DNA from: Pseudogulbenkiania ferrooxidans 2002
GTDB taxonomy: Bacteria; Pseudomonadota; Gammaproteobacteria; Burkholderiales; Chromobacteriaceae
Length of the DNA stretch: 64,000 nucleotides
Direction of reading: 5' to 3'
NCBI RefSeq assembly: GCF_000174355.1
Contig: NZ_ACIS01000006.1
Span: forward strand, 240,434-304,433
Position 1 is the first letter of the stretch. Every line of letters starts with the position of its first letter. The translations under genes and the position numbers were made by a program. The notes beneath the pieces were generated by a model. The model saw only the letters and a program-made list of their open reading frames with translations, was not told the DNA's origin and did no database searches. This document shows, in pieces, positions 41,354 to 50,950 of this stretch.

Positions 41354-42435
41354 CAGCGGTGTTCCGGCTTCGCTTCGGCCTCTTCGTCGTTGTTGAGCCA
41401 GAACTGGAACAGCGTGAAGCCGATCGCCAGCAGGGTGGGGCCGATGAACAGGCCGATGATGCCCCAGGCCAGCAGGCCGCCGATGACGCCGAGGAAGATC
41501 AGAGACAGCGGCAGTTTGGCGCCCTGGCTGATCAGCAGGGGCTTGAGTACGTTGTCGATAGTGTTGACCAGCAGGAAGCCCCACAGCAGCAGGAACACGC
41601 CCATGCCGGTTGCGCCGGTATAGAACACCCAGCCGGCCGCCGGCAGCCAGACCAGCAGGGTCGGCAGTTGGGCCACCGCGATCACGAAACACAGGAAACC
41701 GAGCGCCAGAGCGCCGGGTACCCCGGCAATCAGCAGCCCGATCACGCACAGGATGGTCTGGGCCAGTGCGGTGCCGACCACGCCGGTGGTGACGCCGCGT
41801 ATCGTGCGTGCCACCACTTGAGGCAGCTCGCTGGCCGAGGCTCCGCCCAGCTTGTTAATGACGCGCTCGGCGATGCGCCACAGCGCCTCGCCGTTGGCCA
41901 GCAGCAGCCCGGCCACGATGATGGCCATGACGATTTCCAGCAGGCTGACCCCCAGCATTGCCCCGCGTCCCAACAGCCACAGGGCCCCCTGGTTGATCCA
42001 CGGCTTGAGCCGGGCGAGCAGGCCGGGTAGATCGGTCTGCGCCGTGACCCAGTACTGGGTGAGCGCTTCACCCGTCAGCGGAATCTTGCCGAGCCAGGCG
42101 GGAGGGGGTGGCAAGGTGAAGTTGGCCAGACCGTGGGCGATGCCGTTCAGGTGGGGCAAGGTATCCGTCAGCGTCAGTACCATCAGCCCCAGGGGGACGG
42201 CCAGCGCCAGGCCAAGCAGGAGAACCACCAGCAAGGCCGCGAGATTGCCGCGCCCGCGTAGGCACTGGGTCAGGCGCTGGTACAGCGGCCAGGCGGAAAT
42301 GGCGATGATCACAGCCCAGGTCAGCGCCCCAAGAAAGGGCAGGATGACCTGCAGGCAGGCCCAGACCAGGAGCGCAACGATGGCGACTCGTAGCACGGCC
42401 ATGACGCCGATTCCGGCAAAACCCTTGTCCAGCAT
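41353..42435 (-). CDS. AI-2E family transporter (YdiK/PerM-like)
   Basis: A 360-residue inner-membrane protein with about seven to eight hydrophobic segments and the AI-2E family features: an N-terminal pair of helices (VLRVAIVALLVWACLQVILPFLGALTW), VPLGLMVLTL, and a C-terminal TIDNVLKPLLISQGAKLPLSLIFLGVIGG core. Members include AI-2 exporter TqsA and a sodium/proton antiporter, so the substrate cannot be assigned. The start at 42435 (MLDKGF) is favoured over an upstream start that adds nine polar residues. The gap upstream to dsbD's 3' end carries a palindromic repeat. Confidence 0.8.
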   Translation of the reverse strand: MLDKGFAGIGVMAVLRVAIVALLVWACLQVILPFLGALTWAVIIAISAWPLYQRLTQCLRGRGNLAALLVVLLLGLALAVPLGLMVLTLTDTLPHLNGIAHGLANFTLPPPPAWLGKIPLTGEALTQYWVTAQTDLPGLLARLKPWINQGALWLLGRGAMLGVSLLEIVMAIIVAGLLLANGEALWRIAERVINKLGGASASELPQVVARTIRGVTTGVVGTALAQTILCVIGLLIAGVPGALALGFLCFVIAVAQLPTLLVWLPAAGWVFYTGATGMGVFLLLWGFLLVNTIDNVLKPLLISQGAKLPLSLIFLGVIGGLLAWGIIGLFIGPTLLAIGFTLFQFWLNNDEEAEAKPEHR

Positions 42436-42545
42436 GAATGAACCCCGTCGGGTAAGAGACAAGCCGTCATTCTAGCCGGGAGGAACAGGCTTGTCCGGCG
42501 GGCACTGCAGTCGACGCGGTTTAAGGCGCCAGCTTTTGCAGTTCC

Positions 42546-42653
42546 GTAGGATGGGTGACGCGCGGCAGAACCCATCCGTTGCGATGGGCTACGGCGCTGA
42601 CTGAGCGAGGCAAGCGTAGCGTCGCGAAGGAATAGTGCCTACCCCCATCCTAT
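42546..42653. repeat. Palindromic intergenic element with GGATGGGT/ACCCATCC arms
   Basis: GGATGGGT (42549-42556) and ACCCATCC (42570-42577) form one hairpin. An outer pair, TAGGATGGG (42547-42555) and CCCATCCTA (42644-42652), closes the whole stretch. The arms resemble the widespread class of short repeats built on GTAGGATGGGT in proteobacteria. Located between the AI-2E family gene and dsbD. Confidence 0.6.
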
Positions 42654-42681
42654 GTTGCGGCATGTGGGGTGAGCAGGGGGC

Positions 42682-44472
42682 TTAGCGCGCCAGCTTTTGC
42701 AGCCGCGCCAGGAACGGCTCGGCTTCCATGAAGCCGATGATACGATCGGCCTCGCGGCCCTGACCGTTGAACAGAATGATGCCGGGAGGACCGAACAGGC
42801 CGAAGCGCTTGAGCAGAGCCTGCTGTTCGGCGCTGTTGGCAGTGACGTCGGCACGGATCAGAACGAACTGGTTCAGTTTGTCGGCGACGCGGGCGTTGCC
42901 GAAGGTGGACTCGTCCATTTCCTTGCAGGAGACGCACCAATCGGCGTAGAAGTCGAGCAGCAGCGGTTTGCCGTCGCCACTGGCCAGTTTCGCATCGAGT
43001 TCGGCCAGGTTGCCGACGCGCTGGAATACCGGGGTGATGCTGCGTGCCTGGGCGTTGCTGCCGCTCAGCCATTTCAGCGGGTAACGTGGATTGGTCTCGC
43101 CACCCAGCACGCCGATCAGCTGGGCGGCACCGATCAGGAACAGCGCGAGGCCGATGGCCTTGCCGATCTTCGCCACCGGATGGGCGTTGCCGGGCAGGTT
43201 CTCGAAGGTTTTGAGGAAGACTGCCGAGCCGATGCCCAGCGCCGCCCACAGCAGCATGACCAGCGGACCGGGCAGGAACGGGGTGGCAAGCCAGATCGAC
43301 AGGCCCAGCATGACCACGCCGAAGACGCCCTTGACGCCGCGCATCCAGGCCCCGGCGCGAGGCAGGATATGACCGCCGTAGGTGCCGATCAGGATCAGCG
43401 GCAGGCCGAGGCCAAGCGCCATGGCGTACAGCGCCGCGCCGCCCAGCACGGCGTCGCCGGTGGTGCCGATATAGCCCAGCGCCAACGCCAGCGGGGGGGC
43501 CACGCAGGGGCCGATGATCAGCGCGGAGAGCGTTCCCATGCCGAATACGGTGGCGACCTTGCCGCCGCTGAGACGGTTGGAGGTTTCGCTCAAGCGAGTC
43601 TGCCAGCTGCTGGGCAGCTGGATCGAGAACACGTCGAACATCGACAGCGCGAAGACCACCAGCAGGGTGCTGGCGGTGAGCACCACGGCCGGTTGCTGCA
43701 GCCACACCGTGAGCAGCGACCCGGTCAGGCCGGCCACCACGCCGACGGCGGTATAGGTCAGGGCGAGGCCCTGCACGTAGGTCAGCGACAGCTGGAAGCC
43801 GCGGCGGCGGGTGAGGGTGTTGCCCTGGCCTGCGATCAGCGAGGACACGATGGGCAGCAGAGGATACATGCAGGCGGTGAACGCCATGCCGAGCCCGGCC
43901 AGGAAAAACGTGCCGAGTGTCGTCAGCCAGCCCTGGCCGGCGAGCCGGATGGCATCGCTCTGGCCGCTGACGGTGCCTGCTACCGCGGTACTGGTCAGCC
44001 AGGAGGGCAGGGTCGAGGCGGCCTGGCCGCCCACGGTGAGGGTCTGGGTCAGCGGCGGGTAGCAGACGCCGACGTCGGCGCAGCCCTGGGCGGTGACTTT
44101 GAGCTTGAGCCCGTCTGCGGCTGCCGTCGTGAGCGGCACGGTGATGGCGATTTGCTTGTGGTAGACGTTCTGCTTGCCGAAGAACGGATCGTTTTTCACG
44201 TCGGCAGTGGGGAAGACCGGCTCGCCGATCTGCCCGGCGGGATCCGAGACGATGTGGGTGCGGTCGCGGTAGAGGTAGTAGCCGTCGGCGATCTCGAAGA
44301 TCACCCGCAGGTCGTTGCCGTTTTGTTCGAGGCGGGCGGGAAAGGCCTTTTCCGGCGGCAGCAGGTCTTCCTGCGCCACCGCCAGGGCGAGCGTCGAGGC
44401 GCACAACAAGGCCAGCAGCAGGATCAGGCGCTGCCAGAGGGAAAGCGAAGCAGATCGGGTCACGGTCAACAT
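42682..44472 (-). CDS. dsbD: Thiol:disulfide interchange protein DsbD
   Basis: Transfers electrons from cytoplasmic thioredoxin to periplasmic DsbC/DsbE/CcmG partners. The 596-residue protein has a signal peptide, a periplasmic immunoglobulin-like alpha domain with AQGCADVGVCYPP (two active cysteines), about eight membrane segments (AFTACMYPLLPIV contains the first membrane cysteine and GPCVAPPLALALG the second) and a C-terminal thioredoxin-like domain with WCVSC. All six redox cysteines are present. A GLGGE-type loop precedes the last domain. The start at 44472 gives a usual signal peptide. Confidence 0.9.
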   Translation of the reverse strand: MLTVTRSASLSLWQRLILLLALLCASTLALAVAQEDLLPPEKAFPARLEQNGNDLRVIFEIADGYYLYRDRTHIVSDPAGQIGEPVFPTADVKNDPFFGKQNVYHKQIAITVPLTTAAADGLKLKVTAQGCADVGVCYPPLTQTLTVGGQAASTLPSWLTSTAVAGTVSGQSDAIRLAGQGWLTTLGTFFLAGLGMAFTACMYPLLPIVSSLIAGQGNTLTRRRGFQLSLTYVQGLALTYTAVGVVAGLTGSLLTVWLQQPAVVLTASTLLVVFALSMFDVFSIQLPSSWQTRLSETSNRLSGGKVATVFGMGTLSALIIGPCVAPPLALALGYIGTTGDAVLGGAALYAMALGLGLPLILIGTYGGHILPRAGAWMRGVKGVFGVVMLGLSIWLATPFLPGPLVMLLWAALGIGSAVFLKTFENLPGNAHPVAKIGKAIGLALFLIGAAQLIGVLGGETNPRYPLKWLSGSNAQARSITPVFQRVGNLAELDAKLASGDGKPLLLDFYADWCVSCKEMDESTFGNARVADKLNQFVLIRADVTANSAEQQALLKRFGLFGPPGIILFNGQGREADRIIGFMEAEPFLARLQKLAR

Positions 44473-44629
44473 AACGGCATCGTTCTAGGGGCTAGCTGAA
44501 GGACCACGGCACGCGGCCCAGGTTCCGCGACGGACGTTTTGGGAACCCACGTCGCCGGGAAAGCGGAACCGTATGATAGCGCAGCCATCACTCAAATTAT
44601 CTGACACGAATCAGGGGCAAGGCAAAAAC

Positions 44630-45439
44630 ATGAGGGAGATTATTCATTTCGCCCACGCCAACAGTTTTCCGGCGAGCGTGTACCGCAAATTTCTCGCTAC
44701 CTTGGCCGAACACTACCAGATCGGCTATCTCGATGCGGTGGGGCATGACCCCGCTTATCCGGTGACCGACGGCTGGCCGTATCTGGTGGACGAGTGCATT
44801 CGCCACATCGAACAGTATGGCCGGCCGGTGATCGGGGTCGGCCATTCCCTGGGCGGGGTGTTGTTGCTGTATGCCGCCATGCGCCGGCCGGAACTGTTTC
44901 GCGCGCTGGTGATCCTGGATTCGCCGCTGTTCGGCCCCTTGCGTTCGCGTACCGTCTGGCTCGCGAAGCGCCTGGGGTTCATCCAGAAGATCACACCGGG
45001 CGGCAATCCGCTGCGCCGGCGTGACAGCTGGCCCAGCGTGCAGCGGGTGTGCGAGTATTTTGCCCGCAAACCGGCATTCGCCCGTTTCGATCCGGATTGC
45101 TTGGCCGACTACGCCGAACACGGCACCGTGCCCGACGCGCAGGGCGGGCGCCGCCTCAAGTTCCGCCCCCTGGTCGAATACCAGGTATTCGAAGGCTTGC
45201 CGCACGATTTGCCACGCTACCGCGGTCGTCTCACGGTGCCGACGCTGTTGGTGGTGGGGCAGCAGTCGGGGGTACTGAAACCGGCCGACCTGGCTTTTGC
45301 CCGGCGTCATTTCGGCATGCAGATCACGCAACAGGCCGGCTCGCACCTGTTCCCGCTGGAGCATCCGGTGGAAACCGCGCAGCGCATCATGGAGCGGCTG
45401 CCGGCGCTGCTGTCGCCGCCCGCAGCGGCCGGCCCCTAG
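44630..45439 (+). CDS. Alpha/beta hydrolase
   Basis: A 269-residue hydrolase of unknown substrate with the nucleophile elbow GVGHSLGGVLLL (S73) and FAHANSFPAS near the N-terminus, which forms the oxyanion-hole side. A C-terminal GSHLFPLEHP supplies the probable catalytic histidine. ATG 44630 fits the conserved start REIIHFAHANSF; an upstream ATG at 44573 adds 19 unconserved residues. It is divergent from dsbD and convergent with folE2. No signal peptide. Confidence 0.75.
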   Translation: MREIIHFAHANSFPASVYRKFLATLAEHYQIGYLDAVGHDPAYPVTDGWPYLVDECIRHIEQYGRPVIGVGHSLGGVLLLYAAMRRPELFRALVILDSPLFGPLRSRTVWLAKRLGFIQKITPGGNPLRRRDSWPSVQRVCEYFARKPAFARFDPDCLADYAEHGTVPDAQGGRRLKFRPLVEYQVFEGLPHDLPRYRGRLTVPTLLVVGQQSGVLKPADLAFARRHFGMQITQQAGSHLFPLEHPVETAQRIMERLPALLSPPAAAGP

Positions 45440-45463
45440 CCATACCGCCCTGGCGTGGCGCAC

Positions 45464-45494
45464 AAACAAAAGCGGCATCCCTTTGGGATGCCGC
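45464..45494 (-). terminator. Terminator of folE2
   Basis: On the minus strand, GCGGCATCCC/GGGATGCCGC (10-bp stem, 3-nt loop) is followed by TTTTGTTTG. It lies 20 bp past the folE2 stop. Confidence 0.85.
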
Positions 45495-45513
45495 CTGGCT
45501 TGCTACGTAGCGT

Positions 45514-46308
45514 TCAGCCCTGGCGCTTGTCGCGCTCGATCAGGGCGTAGGCCGAGTGGTTGTGGATGGATTCGAAGTTTTCCGATTCCACCACGTAGGC
45601 GTGGATGCGCTCGTCGCGGTCCATCGCGGCGGCGACGTCGCGCACCATGTCCTCGACGAATTTCGGGTTTTCGTAGGCGCGCTCGGTGACGAATTTTTCG
45701 TCGGGGCGCTTGAGCAGGCCATACAGTTCGCACGAGGCCTGGTCTTCGGCGATGTCGATCAGCTCTTCGATCCAGACGTGCTCGTGGGTGCTGGCGGTCA
45801 GCGTGACGTGCGAGCGCTGGTTGTGCGCGCCGTACTGCGAGATTTTCTTCGAGCACGGGCACAGGCTGGTCACCGGGACCACCACTTTCATGGTGAAGTG
45901 GTACTCGCCGTCGCGCAATTCGCCAACGTAGGTGACTTCGTAATCGAGCAGGCTCTGCACCCCGGAAACCGGAGCGGTCTTGTTGACGAAGTAGGGGAAG
46001 CTCATCTCGACGTAGCCGGACACGGCCTCGAGGCGCTGCACCATCTCGCGCACGATCTGCTCGAACGAGGCCACTGAAATTTCGCGCTCGTGCTGGTTGA
46101 GAATCTCGACGAAGCGCGACATGTGCGTACCCTTGAAATGGGCCGGCAGGTGCACGTACATGTTGAACAGACCGATGGTGTGCTGCACGCCGTTGTCGCG
46201 CTCGGCCACCTTGATTGGGTGGCGGATGGATTTGATACCCACCTTGTTGATGGGAATATTGCGGCTGTCGTGCGAGCTTTGCACGTCAGGAATGGTGGTT
46301 TGGTTCAT
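45514..46308 (-). CDS. folE2: GTP cyclohydrolase FolE2 (type IB)
   Basis: Converts GTP to dihydroneopterin triphosphate, the first step of folate and queuosine-type pterin pathways. The 264-residue product has the GCYH-IB active site cysteine segment [20 protein letters not shown] and VVPVTSL just before it. The end [16 protein letters not shown] is also diagnostic. GCYH-IB enzymes use various metals and are often expressed under zinc limitation in bacteria; no canonical folE is in the window. Start ATG 46308 is followed upstream by a promoter and a TGTGTAACACA inverted repeat. Confidence 0.9.
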   Translation of the reverse strand: MNQTTIPDVQSSHDSRNIPINKVGIKSIRHPIKVAERDNGVQHTIGLFNMYVHLPAHFKGTHMSRFVEILNQHEREISVASFEQIVREMVQRLEAVSGYVEMSFPYFVNKTAPVSGVQSLLDYEVTYVGELRDGEYHFTMKVVVPVTSLCPCSKKISQYGAHNQRSHVTLTASTHEHVWIEELIDIAEDQASCELYGLLKRPDEKFVTERAYENPKFVEDMVRDVAAAMDRDERIHAYVVESENFESIHNHSAYALIERDKRQG

Positions 46309-46316
46309 TGCGTTAT

Positions 46317-46327
46317 TGTGTAACACA
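46317..46327 (-). promoter_or_regulatory. Possible operator of folE2
   Basis: TGTGTAACACA is a perfect 5-1-5 inverted repeat lying between the predicted transcription start and the folE2 ATG. The regulator is unknown. Confidence 0.3.
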
Positions 46328-46345
46328 CGAGATGGGTACTTGGCG

Positions 46346-46375
46346 AGTATAACGCCAGAGTAATAGTTGAGTAAA
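46346..46375 (-). promoter_or_regulatory. Sigma70-like promoter of folE2
   Basis: On the minus strand, TTTACT (46375-46370), an 18-bp spacer and TATACT (46351-46346) precede the folE2 start by about 37 bp. Confidence 0.45.
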
Positions 46376-46396
46376 GAAGTCGGAATTGGCCGCTCG

Positions 46397-47692
46397 TCAA
46401 GCGACGCCGGTGCCGAGCAAGAGGAGCCCGCCCAGCATGCCCGCCCCGGAAAGGATGAAGGTCGGCAGGCAGCGCCAGGCCAGGGTGCGTCCGCCCAGGC
46501 TTGCGATCAGCCCGAATTTGAACAGGTTGTTGGCGAACACGGCAAGCACAACGCTGATGATGACCTGATGAATGTCCAGACGGTGCTCGCCGAACAGGTT
46601 GAGCACGGTGAGGGTGATGGGGTCGACGTCGTTGACGCCGGAAATCAGCGCCACGGCGTAGATGCCGCGGCTGCCGTAGAGGTCGTGCAGCCAGGCCGAG
46701 CACAGCACCACTACGGCGAATATCAGGGCAAAGCCCAGTGCCAGCTTGAGTTCGGTGGGGTTGGACAGCGTCAGTTCCGGATGGCCGTCCTGGTTCTGGT
46801 CGTGGCGAAAGCGCAGGAAGACGGTGATCAGCCCCAGCCCCAGCGCCGGCAGCATCACCATCGCCATGGCGCCCAGCGCCTCCGGCACCAGGATGGCGGC
46901 GAGCACGATGAGCCGCAGGAAAAGCACGATGTTGGCGAGCAGGATCACGGAGGTGGCGAAACTCAGCGATCCTGGGTTGCTGCGTGCCTCGCGGGCGTAG
47001 ACCAGGCTGGTGGCGGTGGACGACACCATGCCGCCAAGCAGGCCGAGCCAGGGGCCGCTGGCGCGTCCGCCCAGCAGCCGCACCGCGAGGTAGCCGGTCA
47101 GGCTGACGCCGACGATCAGCACCACCATGAGCCAGATCTTGTGCGGGTTGAGTGCAAGATAGGGGCCCATGGCGCGGTTGGGCAGGATGGGCAGGATGAT
47201 GAAGGTGAGGGTGGCGAACTGCAGCAGCGACAGCAGGTCGCGCCGCTCCAGCTTGCGGGCGATGCCGGTGAGTTCGGGCTTGAGGTAGAGCAGTGCCGTG
47301 GCGAGAATGGCGGTGGCGATGGCCAGTTCGCTCTGGTTGTACCACACCAGGGCGCCCAGGCCGTAGGCCAGCATCAGGCTGACCAGGGTAGTGGTGCGCG
47401 GCTCCTGCACCTCGGCTTCCTGATGTCCCTCGGGCAGAAAGCCCAGCGCGATCACCCCGGCGAGCCCGACGGCGACCAGTGCCGGGGTGGCGGTCATCTG
47501 CCCCAGCATGGTGAGCATGGTGCCCAGCATGGCGGCGAGCGGGAAGGTGCGGATGCCAGCCAGCGGGTGCTGCTTGCGTTCGCGCTCCACCCCCAGCAGT
47601 AGGCCGATGGCGAGGCTGGTGACGAAGCGCGGCAGCACTGCGAACGGCGTGCCTTCCAGGTTCAGCCATGCCTCCACGCCGATGCCGCTCAT
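46397..47692 (-). CDS. MgtC/SapB and DUF4010 membrane protein
   Basis: A 431-residue inner-membrane protein with about 12 hydrophobic segments. The N-terminal part matches MgtC/SapB-like proteins ([19 protein letters not shown]-type start, [13 protein letters not shown]); the C-terminal half is the DUF4010 domain ([55 protein letters not shown]). Role unknown; MgtC proteins act in magnesium or pH stress. It starts 18 bp after dxs and may be the last gene of the xseB-ispA-dxs transcript. Confidence 0.75.
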   Translation of the reverse strand: MSGIGVEAWLNLEGTPFAVLPRFVTSLAIGLLLGVERERKQHPLAGIRTFPLAAMLGTMLTMLGQMTATPALVAVGLAGVIALGFLPEGHQEAEVQEPRTTTLVSLMLAYGLGALVWYNQSELAIATAILATALLYLKPELTGIARKLERRDLLSLLQFATLTFIILPILPNRAMGPYLALNPHKIWLMVVLIVGVSLTGYLAVRLLGGRASGPWLGLLGGMVSSTATSLVYAREARSNPGSLSFATSVILLANIVLFLRLIVLAAILVPEALGAMAMVMLPALGLGLITVFLRFRHDQNQDGHPELTLSNPTELKLALGFALIFAVVVLCSAWLHDLYGSRGIYAVALISGVNDVDPITLTVLNLFGEHRLDIHQVIISVVLAVFANNLFKFGLIASLGGRTLAWRCLPTFILSGAGMLGGLLLLGTGVA

Positions 47693-47710
47693 GCCGGCTC
47701 CTTAGTCGGT

Positions 47711-49567
47711 TTATCGCGATGCCAGACGGGCTGCGATGCTCGCTTCGATGCCTTTGGCGTCGAGGCCGCAGTCGGCCAGCAGCAGGGCAGGGTCTCCATG
47801 TTCAACATAGTCGTCGGGCAGGCCCAACTGCAAGACAGGGGCGGTGATGCCCTGGGCCTCGATGGCTTCGACGCAGGCCGAGCCGGCACCGCCCATGACG
47901 ACGTTTTCTTCCACGGTGACGATCAGTTCGTGGCTTTCGGCCAGGCTCTTGATCAGCCCGGTGTCCAGCGGCTTGACGAAGCGCATGTCGGCCACGGTGG
48001 CGTCGAAGGCTTCGGCGGCCTGCAAGGCCGGCGTCACCATGCTGCCGAAGGCGAGGATGGCGACACGGCCCTGGCCCTGGCGGCGGATGTGGCCGCGGCC
48101 GATCGGCAGCGCGCTCATCTCGTGCTGGATGTGCGCGCCGGGGCCGGTGCCGCGCGGGTAGCGCACGGCGGTCGGGGTGTCGAGCGTGAACGCGGTGTAC
48201 AGCATCTGGCGGCATTCGTTCTCGTCGGACGGCGCCATCACCGTCATGTTGGGAATGCAGCGCAGGTAGGAGATGTCGAAGGCGCCGGCGTGGGTCGGGC
48301 CGTCGGCGCCGACCAGACCGGCGCGGTCGATGGCGAACACCACCGGCAGGTTCTGCAGCGCCACGTCGTGGATCAGCTGGTCGTAGCCGCGCTGCAGGAA
48401 GGTGGAGTAGATCGCCACCACCGGCTTCATGCCGTCGCAGGCCAGCCCCGCCGCGAAGGTGACGGCGTGCTGTTCGGCGATGGCGACGTCGAAGTAGCGG
48501 TCCGGATGTTCTTTCTCGAAGCGCACCAGGCCGGAGCCTTCGCGCATCGCCGGGGTGATGCCGACCAGGCGCGTGTCGTGCTTGGCCATGTCGCAGATCC
48601 AGTCGCCGAAGATCTGCGTGTAGCTCGGCTTGCTGCTGCCCGATTTGCCGCCGGACAGGCCGTTGGCGGGGTCGAACTTGGTGACGCCGTGATACGCCAC
48701 CGGGTCGTTTTCGGCCAACTTGTAGCCCTGACCCTTCTTGGTGACGATGTGCAGGAACTGCGGCCCTTTCAGGCTCTTGATGTTCTTCAGCGTGTCGACC
48801 AGCACGTCGAGGTCGTGGCCGTCGATCGGGCCGATGTAGTTGAAGCCGAATTCCTCGAACAGGGTGCCCGGGGTGAACATGCCCTTGACGTGTTCTTCGA
48901 CCTTGCTGGCGATCTCGCGCAGCGGCGGGGCGATGCCCAGCACCTTGCTCGAGCCCTGCTTCATGGCGGCGTAGAAGCGGCCGGACATCAGCTTGGCGAG
49001 GTAGTTGTTGAGCGCGCCGACGTTGGGCGAGATCGACATGTCGTTGTCGTTGAGGATCACCAGCATGTCGAGGTCCATCGCCCCGGCGTTGTTGAGTGCC
49101 TCGAAGGCCTGGCCGGCGGTCATGGCGCCGTCACCGATGATGGCCACGCTCTTGCGCTCGATGCCCTGCGCCTTGGCCGCCGCCGCCATGCCCAGCGCGG
49201 CGCTGATCGAGGTGGAGGAGTGGCCGACGCCGAAGGTGTCGTATTCCGATTCCTCGCGCTTGGGGAAGCCCGCCAGGCCGCCTTTCTGGCGCATGGTGTG
49301 CATCATGCTGCGGCGCCCGGTGAGGATCTTGTGCGGGTAGGTCTGATGGCCCACGTCCCACACCAGGCGGTCGTGCGGGGTGTCGAAGACGTAGTGGAGC
49401 GCGATGGTCAGTTCGATGCTGCCGAGGTTGGAAGCGAAGTGACCGCCGGTCTTGCTCACCGACTCCACCAGGAACTGGCGCAGTTCGCCTGCCAGCTGCG
49501 GCAGTTCGTGGCGCGCCAGGCGCTTCAGGTCGGCCGGATAGTTGATCGTGTCGAGCAGCGGGTACAT
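47711..49567 (-). CDS. dxs: 1-deoxy-D-xylulose-5-phosphate synthase
   Basis: TPP-dependent synthase joining pyruvate and glyceraldehyde 3-phosphate, the first step of the MEP isoprenoid pathway. The 618-residue protein shows [18 protein letters not shown] with the TPP/Mg site, the transketolase pyrimidine domain ([13 protein letters not shown]), and the [16 protein letters not shown] segment. The true start is ATG 49567 ([14 protein letters not shown]); a much longer in-frame extension runs through ispA and is spurious. The 20 bp before the ATG are CA-rich (ACAGCACACACGCACAC) and have no Shine-Dalgarno sequence. A minus-oriented GTTGGCCGAA copy at 48710 encodes part of KLAEND. Confidence 0.9.
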   Translation of the reverse strand: MYPLLDTINYPADLKRLARHELPQLAGELRQFLVESVSKTGGHFASNLGSIELTIALHYVFDTPHDRLVWDVGHQTYPHKILTGRRSMMHTMRQKGGLAGFPKREESEYDTFGVGHSSTSISAALGMAAAAKAQGIERKSVAIIGDGAMTAGQAFEALNNAGAMDLDMLVILNDNDMSISPNVGALNNYLAKLMSGRFYAAMKQGSSKVLGIAPPLREIASKVEEHVKGMFTPGTLFEEFGFNYIGPIDGHDLDVLVDTLKNIKSLKGPQFLHIVTKKGQGYKLAENDPVAYHGVTKFDPANGLSGGKSGSSKPSYTQIFGDWICDMAKHDTRLVGITPAMREGSGLVRFEKEHPDRYFDVAIAEQHAVTFAAGLACDGMKPVVAIYSTFLQRGYDQLIHDVALQNLPVVFAIDRAGLVGADGPTHAGAFDISYLRCIPNMTVMAPSDENECRQMLYTAFTLDTPTAVRYPRGTGPGAHIQHEMSALPIGRGHIRRQGQGRVAILAFGSMVTPALQAAEAFDATVADMRFVKPLDTGLIKSLAESHELIVTVEENVVMGGAGSACVEAIEAQGITAPVLQLGLPDDYVEHGDPALLLADCGLDAKGIEASIAARLASR

Positions 49568-49587
49568 GTGTGCGTGTGTGTGCTGTT

Positions 49588-50484
49588 TTAGAAGGAGCGG
49601 GCGACGATGTAGTCGGCCAGGTCCTTGAGTCGTTGGGCCGCGGGGCCGAATCCGTCCAGTGCGGCGAAGGCTTCGTCGCGCAGTTCGCGGGCGAAGGCGC
49701 GCGCTTCGGGCAGGCCCATCAGGCTGACGTAGGTCGGCTTGTCGTTGGCGGCGTCCTTGCCGGCGGTTTTGCCGAGGGTGGCGGTGTCGGCATCGACGTC
49801 GAGCACGTCGTCGACCACCTGGAAGGCGAGCCCGATGCGCTTGGCGAAGTGGTCGAGCCGCTCGGTTTCCTCGGCCGACAGCGGGGTGCCGGCGAGCGCG
49901 CCCAGCAGCACCGCGGCGCGGATCAGGGCGCCGGTCTTGAGGCAGTGCATGTATTCCAGCTCGGGCAGCGACAGCGTCTGGCCGACACTGGCCAGATCGA
50001 TGGCCTGGCCGCCGGCCATGCCGCCGTGGCCCGAGGCGCGCGCCAGGGTGCGCACCATCTCCAGCTGGGCGGCGGCAGCGACGCCGTCCAGCGGCGTGGC
50101 CAGCACGTCGAAGGCCAGGGTCTGCAGTGCGTCGCCGACCAGGAGCGCGGTGGCGTCGTCGAAGGCGACGTGACAGGTGGGCTTGCCGCGGCGCAGGACG
50201 TCGTCGTCCATGCACGGCATGTCGTCGTGCACCAGCGAGTAGGCATGGATCATTTCCACCGCCGCGCCGATGCGTGCCAGGTGCTCGGGGTTGGCCGAAA
50301 CCAGTTCGCCGGCGGCGTGTACGAGGAGCGGGCGCACGCGCTTGCCGCCGTCCAGCGTGCTGTAGCGCATCGCCTCGTGCAGGCGTTGGGGGGCGGACTC
50401 GGGGTTGGGCAGGAGGCGCGCGAGCGCGTCTTCCATGGTTTGCTGGATGCCGGTCATCCAGCCGATGAAGTTGTCATTGGCCAT
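49588..50484 (-). CDS. ispA: Farnesyl diphosphate synthase / geranyltranstransferase
   Basis: Short-chain polyprenyl synthase, 298 residues, elongating DMAPP/GPP with IPP. The first aspartate-rich motif is DDMPCMDDD, followed by RRGKPTCH, and the second is in [14 protein letters not shown] (chain-length-side substrate site) and YSLVHDD are also present. It overlaps xseB by 11 bp and leads into dxs after 20 bp, a common xseB-ispA-dxs order. A GTTGGCCGAA copy at 50290 encodes ELVSANP. Confidence 0.9.
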   Translation of the reverse strand: MANDNFIGWMTGIQQTMEDALARLLPNPESAPQRLHEAMRYSTLDGGKRVRPLLVHAAGELVSANPEHLARIGAAVEMIHAYSLVHDDMPCMDDDVLRRGKPTCHVAFDDATALLVGDALQTLAFDVLATPLDGVAAAAQLEMVRTLARASGHGGMAGGQAIDLASVGQTLSLPELEYMHCLKTGALIRAAVLLGALAGTPLSAEETERLDHFAKRIGLAFQVVDDVLDVDADTATLGKTAGKDAANDKPTYVSLMGLPEARAFARELRDEAFAALDGFGPAAQRLKDLADYIVARSF

Positions 50485-50707
50485 TCGGCAGATCCAGCGT
50501 TTTGAGTTCGTTGTTTTCGAGGATTTTCAGCTGCTGCTCGGCGTCGGCCAGCTTGCCCTGGCAGAACTTGATCAGCTCGACCCCCTGCTTGTACGAGGTC
50601 AGGGCTGTCTCCAGCGGCATGTCGCCGCTTTCCATCGCCTGGATGATGTCCTCCAGCTGGGCCAGCGAGACTTCGAAACTGGCCGGGGCTTTGGTGGATT
50701 TGGCCAT
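50474..50707 (-). CDS. xseB: Exodeoxyribonuclease VII small subunit
   Basis: A 77-residue subunit of ExoVII. The motif SFEVSLAQLEDIIQAMESGDMPLETALTSYKQGVEL matches the XseB family, with a downstream charged helix ending LKTLDL. The ATG at 50707 is chosen because GGAAGGA precedes it; an upstream alternative adds twelve residues without one. It is the first gene of xseB-ispA-dxs and overlaps ispA by 11 bp. Confidence 0.9.
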   Translation of the reverse strand: MAKSTKAPASFEVSLAQLEDIIQAMESGDMPLETALTSYKQGVELIKFCQGKLADAEQQLKILENNELKTLDLPNGQ

Positions 50708-50741
50708 GGCGGTCCTTCCATGTTCTTGGAGTAAGACCGCC

Positions 50742-50771
50742 ATTTTACGGGGTTTGCCCCTCGCCTGTCAG
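50742..50771 (-). promoter_or_regulatory. Sigma70-like promoter of xseB-ispA-dxs
   Basis: On the minus strand, CTGACA (50771-50766), an 18-bp spacer and TAAAAT (50747-50742) precede the xseB start. Each hexamer matches the consensus at five of six positions. Confidence 0.5.
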
Positions 50772-50950
50772 CGCGGGGGAGGCGAATTGTTGACGTGGGC
50801 GGTCGCGGGGGACGCGGTACAGCTTGCGGACGGAGTCACGACAACCGAACTGGGCGGCCATCCGCTCTGCCGGCACTGGCAATGCGGGGCAAGCCAGGGG
50901 CGGGTGCATGATGCGGCCGGGCAGGGGCGCCGGGCGGCGATGCCGTGGGA

